Notes under the pieces: generated by a model | Seen by the model: the letters and a program-made list of their open reading frames with translations, nothing else | The model's database searches: none | What the model was told of the DNA's origin: nothing | Shown here: positions 57,489 through 64,000 of the stretch, piece after piece | How positions within the stretch are numbered: the stretch's first letter is position 1 | How the letters are laid out: every line of letters starts with the position of its first letter | Translations under genes and position numbers: made by a program | DNA from: JBFYTX01 sp963739515 | Lineage (GTDB): Bacteria > Chloroflexota > Dehalococcoidia > Dehalococcoidales > RBG-16-60-22 | Direction: 5' to 3' | Assembly (NCBI GenBank): GCA_963739515.1 | Contig: CAVUAO010000002.1 | Location: 496,001 to 560,000 of the forward strand | Length of the DNA: 64,000 nt

Positions 57489-59126
57489 TCACCGGGATTT
57501 TTTAACGTCGTACTCCGGGCTGACACCGTGGTGCGTGCGTAATGGAATTTCCTTGAGAAAAAGGTTAATGACAAAAGCGAGCACGATGGCGAAAAAGGCA
57601 TAGAAGAAAACATGAGATATCGAGAGAGCCAGAGACTCGCGCAATGCCTGTATTACCTGGTGTAATAACGCCACCCCCTGGTCGCCCAGATTCCCGATTA
57701 TAGCCTGCAACTGGCTCTGCGCCTGCGGGTTCATCAATGCCTCAGGATTATGCATCAACGTATCCAATTGCGGCGGCGGGACCAATTTTACGAAATCGGC
57801 AGGAATCCTGGCGCCCAGTTCGGCGGCAAACCGGTTGTTCATCAGCGAACCGAATATCGCCAGTCCTACGGAGCCCCCCACCGAGCGGAAAAAGGCGGTT
57901 GAAGATGTAGCGGCACCGAGGATGCTATAGGGGACAGCATTCTGTACCGCCAGCATGTAAAGCGGCATGGTGATGCCCAGGCCGAACCCGGTAATAATCA
58001 TATTGCGCACGGCGATACCGTTAGTGGTATCGATGTTCATGCGCGAGAGCAGCCATATCCCGAAAGTCATCAAGCACAGGCCGACCGCGCCCTGAATGCG
58101 GTAATGCCCCCCGGCGCGCGAGAGCAACTGCCCGGAAATAGCGCTGCCGAAGACCACTCCGAGCATCATCGGCGTAACGAAGTTGCCGCTCGACGTAGCG
58201 GTAGCGCCGAGAACACCCTGGAAGAAAAGCGGTATGAATACGATGGAGCCGAACATACCCGCCGAGGTGAGGAAGATCATCACCGAGGAGATAGATACGA
58301 TAGGGTTATTGAATATGGATAGCGGCACAATAGGCTCTTTACTACGGTATTCCACCCAGATAAAAATTGCCAGGGCCACCACGGAAAACAAGAACATACC
58401 GATAATTTCCATCGAGACCCACGGGTATTCCACGCCGCCCCAGGATAATGCCAGCATCAACGGCACCACCCCCAATATCAAAAGGACGACGCCAGGATAA
58501 TCGATGCTATGTTTGAGTTTATCCGGCCGGAAATTGGGGAAGAAAAAGATAAACAGGGCAATAACGATTAATCCCAGGGGAACGTTTACGAAAAATACCC
58601 AGTGCCAGGAAAGGTTATCGGTGATATAACCGCCGAGCGTGGGGCCGACGATCGAAGAAATACCGAAAACGGCACTCATAAAGCCCTGATATTTTCCCCT
58701 CACGGCGGGGGGAAAAAGGTCGCCGATAACGGTGAAGGCGTTAGCCATGATGACGCCGGCGCCGATTCCCTGGAAGCCGCGGAAAATAATTATCTGGTTC
58801 ATGGTCTGGCTTAAACCACAGAGGACAGACCCCAGAATGAAGATGACCAGACCGCCGAGATAAAAATATTTACGTCCGTAGATATCGGTCAACTTACCGG
58901 TAATCGGGACGGTGACTGCCGAGGTAATGATATAGGCGGTGGTGACCCAAGTGTACTGGCTGAAACCGCCCAAATCGCTAACGATGCGCGGCAGGGCGGT
59001 GCCGACAATTGTCTGGTCGAGGGCGCCCAGGAACATCGCCAGCATCACGCCGGCGAAGGTAAAGATTACCTGTTTCCTGGGTAACGAGCGCAAACCGACA
59101 AGCGGTATCTGAGTGTCTTGCGTCAC
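57489..59126 (-). CDS. DHA2-family (EmrB-like) MFS drug exporter
   Basis: A 545-residue major facilitator protein with about 14 membrane helices. Characteristic segments are LDQTIVGTALPRIVSDLGG (motif D1 at helix 1), GKLTDIYGRKYFYLGG (motif A), RGFQGIGAGVIMANAFTVIG (motif B), and GPTLGGYITDNLSWHWVFFVNVPLG (motif C, with line break), the antiporter marker. It probably exports hydrophobic compounds against protons. GTG start at 59126. It converges on the MacB-like operon; two efflux systems side by side suggest a shared detoxification role. Confidence 0.93.
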   Translation of the reverse strand: MTQDTQIPLVGLRSLPRKQVIFTFAGVMLAMFLGALDQTIVGTALPRIVSDLGGFSQYTWVTTAYIITSAVTVPITGKLTDIYGRKYFYLGGLVIFILGSVLCGLSQTMNQIIIFRGFQGIGAGVIMANAFTVIGDLFPPAVRGKYQGFMSAVFGISSIVGPTLGGYITDNLSWHWVFFVNVPLGLIVIALFIFFFPNFRPDKLKHSIDYPGVVLLILGVVPLMLALSWGGVEYPWVSMEIIGMFLFSVVALAIFIWVEYRSKEPIVPLSIFNNPIVSISSVMIFLTSAGMFGSIVFIPLFFQGVLGATATSSGNFVTPMMLGVVFGSAISGQLLSRAGGHYRIQGAVGLCLMTFGIWLLSRMNIDTTNGIAVRNMIITGFGLGITMPLYMLAVQNAVPYSILGAATSSTAFFRSVGGSVGLAIFGSLMNNRFAAELGARIPADFVKLVPPPQLDTLMHNPEALMNPQAQSQLQAIIGNLGDQGVALLHQVIQALRESLALSISHVFFYAFFAIVLAFVINLFLKEIPLRTHHGVSPEYDVKKSR

Positions 59127-59270
59127 GGGAGTAAAAAAGGACCCAACAGACTAAAAAACCTTGAACTAATATAATTATATCATAGTGCCAGACTGTATTT
59201 CATCCGAGAATGCCATGACTCTCTCACTGTCATGCTATAATATATCAGCTTTTATATCAGGAACAGCTTG

Positions 59271-61616
59271 ATGGACGATAAAAGCCTGGAAATGCTGGAG
59301 TTCCCCCGGATCAGGGAGATACTGGCCGGCTTTACGACATTTTCGGCGAGCCGGGAGCTGGCTACAGCCCTGAAACCGGAGCGCGACTTCGAGCGGATTT
59401 CTCTATGGCTAAGGCAGACCGCAGAGTCCAGGCAACTGCTTAACCTCGACCGGAGTTTCGCGATAGGCGGGGTGCTGGACGTCCGGGAAAAAGCCAGGCT
59501 GGCGGCCCTGGAAGGCATGCTGGAACCGGCCTCGCTGCTGGAAATCCAGCAAACGCTCGCCGCCCTGCACGAATTGCGCCGCTATTCAAAAAGCATTTCG
59601 GCAGATTTTCCTTTAATCTGGGACATCGCGGGGGGAATCGTCGAGCTAAGGCAAATCGAGAAGGACATCGCCAGCTGCCTGGGACCGGACGGGGAAGTCC
59701 TAGACACCGCGTCGCCGGCCCTATCCGATATCCGCCAGCAGCTGAGAGAAACGCGGGGCCAGATACAGGAACGACTGGAAATGATCGTAAAATCAGCGCG
59801 GGGACGGCGCATACTTCAGGAGGAAGTCATTACCGAGCGGGAGGGACGCTACGTCATCCTCGTCAAGACCGAGAACCGCCACGATATCAAGGGCATCGTC
59901 CACGACATCTCCAATACGGGGGCGACGGTGTTCATGGAACCGACGGTCACGGTGGGGCTGGGCAACGCCATGCGGGAGCTGATCATCGAGGAGAGGCGGG
60001 AGATAGAGAGAATCCTGCGCGTACTCAGCGCCGAGGTGGGGGCGTGCTACGACGACATCGCCCGAAATATTGCCCTGGCGGCCGAGCTCGACCTGGTGCT
60101 GGCGAAAGCCAGATACGCCAGGAAGATAAAGGCGACCGAGCCGATTATCGTTAGCCCCGACACCGATAAAAGCAACGGCTATCTCAAACTCGTCGACGCC
60201 CGGCACCCACTGCTCGGCGAGAAAGCCGTGCCGTTCTCGCTGGAACTCGGACACGCCTTTTCCATCCTCGTGATCACCGGCCCCAACACCGGCGGTAAAA
60301 CGGTGACGCTGAAGACACTGGGGCTTTTAAGCCTGATGGCGCAGGCAGGTATGCCGATTCCCGCTTCGGGCGAAAGCCAGATACCGCTCTACGACGGGAT
60401 ATTCGCCGACATCGGCGACGAGCAGAGCATCGAACAGACGCTCTCCAGCTTCAGCTGGCACATGGGCAACGTCGTGCGCATTATCAAGGGTGCCACGGGA
60501 CAGAGCCTGGTGCTCCTGGATGAACTGGGGACGAGCACCGACCCCGCCGAAGGGTCGGCGCTGGCGCGGGCGATCCTGCGCTACTTCATGGTGCGGGGGA
60601 CAATGGCGGCTGCCACCACGCATTATAGCGACCTCAAAGCTTTCGCCCATACCACTAAAGGGCTGGAAAACGCCTCGCTGGAGTTCGACCCCGTGACGCT
60701 AACGCCCACCTACCGCCTGACGGTGGGGACGCCGGGGGGCAGCAACGCCATGGCCACTGCCGCCAGACTGGGTATACCGGAAGAAATCATTAATGACGCC
60801 CGGGGCATGCTATCCGAGGCCAGCCAGGAACTGGAGAACCTCCTTAACAGTCTCATGGCGGAGAAACAGAATATAGAGTCGTTACAGCGCGAGCTTAAGG
60901 CCGAGCGGGACGAGTTTGCCCGGCACAATGCCGAGCTGAACAGCGAGCTCCAGCGTCTGAAGACGGAAGAACGTAAAGCGATACGGGAAGCCCGGGACGC
61001 CATCGTTCAAGAGACGGCGGAACTCAACCGCGAAATCCGACAGGCAACAGCCGAGCTGAGGAAACAAAAAAACCGAGAAAGCATCGAGCAGGCGAAACAA
61101 GCCATAGCCGGGGTACGCAAACAGCTGAACAGCGAGCGCTGGCAGCCCAAAATAGAAGAAACCATCCCAGCCGATGAAACGATAAAAGTCGGGGACACGG
61201 TCAGGCTTAAAGAGGTCGGCCTGACCGCCACGGTGCTGGCAATATCGGAGGAAACCCGGGAAATCGAAGTGCAGGCGGGCCGGAGCAAAATGACCCTGGG
61301 GCTGGACAGCGTGGTCAAAATAACGCCGTCGGGAACAGAGATACCGCTGACGGGAGTACAGCCCGCTGCCCGCAGAGTACCGATGCAATTCGACCTGCGC
61401 GGCAAGCGAGCCGACGAAGTGGAGCCAGCGCTGGACACCTACCTTAACGACGCGGCGCAATCCAACCTGACGGAAGTCCGCATTATTCACGGTATCGCCA
61501 CGGGGACGGTACGCAATATCGTGCGGGAGTACCTGGCGAGGCACCCGCTGGTAAAGTCGTTCCGCTCCGGAGAACGCGACGAAGGCGGGGACGGGGCAAC
61601 AGTCGTGAGGTTTTAA
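59271..61616 (+). CDS. mutS2: MutS2-type ATPase with Smr domain
   Basis: A 781-residue MutS2. It lacks the mismatch-recognition domain of MutS and has core and clamp helices (1-300), the ATPase domain with Walker A GPNTGGKT (about 337-344), LSSFSWHMGNVVRII and LLDELGTSTDPAEGSALARA (Walker B), a long coiled coil (about 500-640), a KOW-like segment (KVGDTVRLKEVGLTATVLAI) and a C-terminal Smr domain (FDLRGKRADEVEPAL; IIHGIATGTVRNIVREYL). MutS2 is known in Bacillus as a sensor of collided ribosomes that splits them for rescue. An AGGA site precedes ATG 59271. The VLRF1-like gene begins 19 bases after it. Confidence 0.95.
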   Translation: MDDKSLEMLEFPRIREILAGFTTFSASRELATALKPERDFERISLWLRQTAESRQLLNLDRSFAIGGVLDVREKARLAALEGMLEPASLLEIQQTLAALHELRRYSKSISADFPLIWDIAGGIVELRQIEKDIASCLGPDGEVLDTASPALSDIRQQLRETRGQIQERLEMIVKSARGRRILQEEVITEREGRYVILVKTENRHDIKGIVHDISNTGATVFMEPTVTVGLGNAMRELIIEERREIERILRVLSAEVGACYDDIARNIALAAELDLVLAKARYARKIKATEPIIVSPDTDKSNGYLKLVDARHPLLGEKAVPFSLELGHAFSILVITGPNTGGKTVTLKTLGLLSLMAQAGMPIPASGESQIPLYDGIFADIGDEQSIEQTLSSFSWHMGNVVRIIKGATGQSLVLLDELGTSTDPAEGSALARAILRYFMVRGTMAAATTHYSDLKAFAHTTKGLENASLEFDPVTLTPTYRLTVGTPGGSNAMATAARLGIPEEIINDARGMLSEASQELENLLNSLMAEKQNIESLQRELKAERDEFARHNAELNSELQRLKTEERKAIREARDAIVQETAELNREIRQATAELRKQKNRESIEQAKQAIAGVRKQLNSERWQPKIEETIPADETIKVGDTVRLKEVGLTATVLAISEETREIEVQAGRSKMTLGLDSVVKITPSGTEIPLTGVQPAARRVPMQFDLRGKRADEVEPALDTYLNDAAQSNLTEVRIIHGIATGTVRNIVREYLARHPLVKSFRSGERDEGGDGATVVRF

Positions 61617-61634
61617 GTCGGGAGAATATTTATC

Positions 61635-62384
61635 ATGCTTAAAGCGAAAAAAAGGCTACTTAACAGGGCGAAAACCATGGACTATCTCAAGGAACTGGCC
61701 GGCGTGCCCGGCGGGAAAGCCGCCAAGTTTTGCCTGCCTCCCCACCTGGCGCCGGAGGAGACGCAGGGCGTATGTAAACTAGGTGATATTCCGCCGGATA
61801 TACACCCCCACCTCGTCAAGCTGGCGGCCGGTTCCGGGACAGGCTGTTACGTACTCTGGAGCGTGGGGCACAAATGCCTGGTGGTACCCTCTTTCCCGAC
61901 GGCGGCCAAACAGGTCACACAGTCCCTGGACCTGGCACAAATACGCTCCCAACTAGAAAAAGACCTGGTGATTGCCCTGGTGCTGGTGAGGCTGGGGTCG
62001 TACGCCGTGGGCGTGTCCCGCGGCGAAACCTTATTAACCAGCAAGGTGGGCACCGGCCTCGTCCACGGGCGGCACCGGCAGGGCGGCTCATCGGCGCACC
62101 GTTTCGAGCGGCACCGCGATAAGCAGATAGAGACTTTCCTCAACCGTGTTTGCGGGCATGTTCATGAACAAATCGAGCCTTATGTGAAGTCGCTGGACTT
62201 TATCGTTTACGGCGGCTCGTGGGATACGATACAGCTATTACAAAAATATTGCCCATTGTTACTGCAGTTGAAAACACCCGTCCTGCCGCCACTGCTGGAC
62301 ATACCCGACCCACGCCAGCAAGTCTTGGAAAAAGCGGTAAACCGGGTATGGTCGAGCACGGTTTACGAATGGCAAGAAGCCTAA
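61635..62384 (+). CDS. VLRF1/Vms1-like release-factor-fold protein
   Basis: A 249-residue protein. Residues 100-200 have the eRF1-type core seen in the Vms1-like release factor (VLRF1) family. The key loop GRHRQGGSSAHRFERHR (145-161) has the GG-x-S-x-R-F pattern of the actinobacterial/chloroflexi VLRF1 branch, replacing the GGQ of true release factors. Vms1/ANKZF1 cleaves peptidyl-tRNA on stalled large subunits in eukaryotes. Here the place of the catalytic Gln is Ser-Ser, with Gln149 just before the GG. It is co-oriented with mutS2, 19 bases apart. Assignment to the family rests on the loop and the surrounding pattern. Confidence 0.75.
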   Translation: MLKAKKRLLNRAKTMDYLKELAGVPGGKAAKFCLPPHLAPEETQGVCKLGDIPPDIHPHLVKLAAGSGTGCYVLWSVGHKCLVVPSFPTAAKQVTQSLDLAQIRSQLEKDLVIALVLVRLGSYAVGVSRGETLLTSKVGTGLVHGRHRQGGSSAHRFERHRDKQIETFLNRVCGHVHEQIEPYVKSLDFIVYGGSWDTIQLLQKYCPLLLQLKTPVLPPLLDIPDPRQQVLEKAVNRVWSSTVYEWQEA

Positions 62385-63082
62385 GCGGCTTTCGCCATCA
62401 ACTTTTTCAACCCGGCTAAAGCCGGAGGCAGGACGCGCCCGATAGCCTCGGTGAAACGCAGGCGGGCATGCTCATCGAACGGCGTTTCGCCCTGGTTAAT
62501 GATGACCAGCCTGGCGCCGGCTTCCAAAGCCACCGCGGGCATATCCGCCGCCGGATAGACGACCAGACTGGAGCCGACCACAATAAAAAGGTCGGACATG
62601 CCTGAGTGCTTATAAGAATCCGCCAGGTCTTTAGAGGGCAGAGAGTCGCCAAAGTTTACGACCGTGGACACCAGCTCGCCCCCGCACAACGGACATTCCC
62701 GCTCCCCTTCCACCCGGTCCATTTTAAAATCGCACCCGACACAGCGTACTTTGGTGAGATTGCCGTGCAGCTCCGCCAGCAGTTCCGGCTTAATGCCGGA
62801 CTTCAGGTGCAGGTTATCCACATTCTGCGAGATGAGAAAAGCCAGTTTGCCCAGCTTCTGGAGCTCGGCGATGGCGAGATGTCCGGAATTGGGGCTGGCG
62901 GCGGTAAAGTCCTGGCGGGGTGTCGACAGACCTTTATCCCGACGCGTCCAGAGGCCGTCCGGACCGCGGAAATCACGCAGGCCGGACTCCGTGCTGATGC
63001 CGGCACCGGTAAAGACGACGAGGTATTGCGCGTCAAACATCCATTGGGCGAGATCCCTGATTCTGTCCGCTAAGTCAAGCAC
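62381..63082 (-). CDS. Sir2-family NAD-dependent protein deacylase (second copy)
   Basis: A 233-residue sirtuin with FTGAGISTESGLRDFRGPDG, ISQNVDNLHLKSG, the catalytic LHGNLTKVRC, zinc Cys pairs CVGC and CPLC, and GSSLVVYPAADMP. It differs from the first copy in NVDNLH against NTDGLH and in the residues after DFRG (LWTRRDKGLS), closer to the SIRT6-like branch. Its stop overlaps the stop of the VLRF1-like gene by four bases on the opposite strand. Two sirtuins in one 64-kb segment are notable; they are too different for a recent duplication. Confidence 0.93.
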   Translation of the reverse strand: MLDLADRIRDLAQWMFDAQYLVVFTGAGISTESGLRDFRGPDGLWTRRDKGLSTPRQDFTAASPNSGHLAIAELQKLGKLAFLISQNVDNLHLKSGIKPELLAELHGNLTKVRCVGCDFKMDRVEGERECPLCGGELVSTVVNFGDSLPSKDLADSYKHSGMSDLFIVVGSSLVVYPAADMPAVALEAGARLVIINQGETPFDEHARLRFTEAIGRVLPPALAGLKKLMAKAA

Positions 63083-63192
63083 GATTAACCTCCGCTTAAT
63101 AATATTACCCTATAAAAGACGGCGTCAATTAAGTATTTACTCTTATAGCGAAAAACAGGGCGGTGTACTAATATATATTCAAGAGATATTTC

Positions 63193-64000
63193 ATGAACCA
63201 AGCAGACTGGCGCAGAAACCTGGTCATTTTCGGGGCGGTGCACGTATTCCTTTTTCTGATACTATTGCCGGTACTGGCCCAGATTTTTTATCCCGGCACC
63301 GGCACTCTCGAGCTTTACCTGGCCCAGCAGATGCTCGGCGGCAAGATACCTTACCATGATTTTGCCAGCGAATACCCGCCGCTCGCCCTGCTGAGTTTCC
63401 TCTTGCCGGGACTAGTTTTCCACAACACGATATCTTACAGCTGGGGGTTTGCCGCCGAGCTGATGATTTTCGACCTGCTGGCGATGGTCATGATTGCCGA
63501 CCTCGCTTCTTTCCTCAAGGTTTCCGTGAGGAACGCCCTCGTGATTTATACCCTGTTCATCCTAGCCATCGGGCCGATACTGGTAGCCCGCTACGATATC
63601 CTGCCGGGCATGCTGGTGCTGGCGGCGCTATGGGCTTTCATCAAAGGGAAAAACAAGCTGGCCTGGGCCTTCGCGGCCATGGGTTTCGCGACCAAGATAT
63701 ATCCTTTAATCATCATCCCGATTTTTGCTGTTTATCAGCTAAAAAACCGGCAATATAAACAATTAATCATCGGGGGCGCTGTTTTCATCATCGTGCTGCT
63801 GGTCCTCAATATCCCCTGGGTAATCGTCGATGCGCCGGGCTTCTGGCACTCGCTGACCTACCACCTCGAGCGGGGGCTTCATGCGGAGAGCACCTACGGA
63901 ACAGCGCTGCTATCGGGCCAGGTTCTGGGGATGACCACCGTGACGGGCGATTTGAACTTCGGTTCCTGGAACCTGAGCTCGGCACTGGCGGACAGCCTGG
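63193..64000 (+). CDS. GT-C-type membrane glycosyltransferase, 3' end beyond window
   Basis: The frame from ATG 63193 runs to the right edge (269 residues seen). It shows a first helix (NLVIFGAVHVFLFLILLPVL), an outside loop LAQQMLGGKIPYHDFASEYP with the Glu-Tyr-Pro-Pro pattern of DUF2029/GT87-type enzymes, and several more helices (LLAMVMIADLASFL, VIYTLFILAIGPILVA, LPGMLVLAALWAF, IGGAVFIIVLLVLNI). It would use a lipid-linked sugar, perhaps made by the GT2-GtrA protein at 20641. It resembles the protein at 21722-23143 in pattern, not closely in sequence. Confidence 0.8.
   Translation, partial: MNQADWRRNLVIFGAVHVFLFLILLPVLAQIFYPGTGTLELYLAQQMLGGKIPYHDFASEYPPLALLSFLLPGLVFHNTISYSWGFAAELMIFDLLAMVMIADLASFLKVSVRNALVIYTLFILAIGPILVARYDILPGMLVLAALWAFIKGKNKLAWAFAAMGFATKIYPLIIIPIFAVYQLKNRQYKQLIIGGAVFIIVLLVLNIPWVIVDAPGFWHSLTYHLERGLHAESTYGTALLSGQVLGMTTVTGDLNFGSWNLSSALADSL

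Overview
The window looks like a chromosomal segment of a Dehalococcoidia-type Chloroflexota bacterium. The case rests on a single unlinked 16S rRNA gene whose sequence reads like that class, moderately GC-rich coding DNA, GGAGG-type ribosome binding sites, and the content: t6A, branched-chain amino acid, purine and histidine clusters, an NfeD/slipin operon, and small two-component systems beside lipoprotein efflux genes. The class assignment is recognition, not a computed phylogeny. I see no prophage, insertion sequence or CRISPR array.

Layout. 1-3.5 kb (minus): a partial lipoprotein, a sirtuin, a short ThyA-like protein and two unknown genes. 3.5-16.3 kb (minus): a nearly complete branched-chain amino acid block in two units. 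ilvD-ilvB-ilvN-ilvC has a promoter, a leader terminator and an end terminator. leuA-mgtC-leuC-GNAT-leuD-leuB-cimA has its own promoter and a structured leader with a possible Leu/Ile leader peptide. leuC carries a one-base frameshift. 16.3-20.5 kb (minus): tsaE-tsaB-tsaD-tsaC (all four bacterial t6A genes) with rpiB and an MBL-fold hydrolase. 20.6-23.1 kb: two membrane-linked glycosyltransferases. 23.3-29.3 kb (plus): guaA, purD, purE, purB, purC; purD lacks a normal start codon. 29.3-35.2 kb (minus): hisZ-hisG-hisD-hisC, then hisB on its own promoter. HisG is a tandem duplication, and HisB carries an N-terminal helix-turn-helix domain with two operator-like palindromes at its promoter.

35.3-37.8 kb (plus): NfeD, short NfeD and slipin. 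37.9-40.9 kb: an AraC-GyrI regulator, biotin ligase, and a beta-propeller lipoprotein in AT-rich DNA. 40.95-43.7 kb: a self-contained 16S rRNA unit (promoter, boxA-like site, 26-bp processing stem) with no 23S behind it, an AT-rich secreted/membrane protein gene, then tRNA-Ile(GAU). 43.9-48 kb: DUF4870 protein, methyltransferase, a degenerate-receiver LuxR regulator, a MerR-like HTH protein and an acyl-CoA ligase. 48.1-50.8 kb (minus): CopA-type ATPase with a 49-residue YHS protein. 50.9-57.5 kb (plus): a DUF2680-like exported protein, an OmpR/PhoR-type pair, and a MacAB-like efflux set whose permease is frameshifted. 57.5-59.1 kb: MFS exporter. 59.3-64 kb: mutS2 next to a VLRF1-like release-factor-fold gene, a second sirtuin, and a partial GT-C glycosyltransferase.

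The strongest candidates for something new are the HTH-HisB fusion with its paired operators, the tandem HisG whose halves keep different parts of the active site, and the MutS2/VLRF1 pair, which suggests a ribosome rescue unit.
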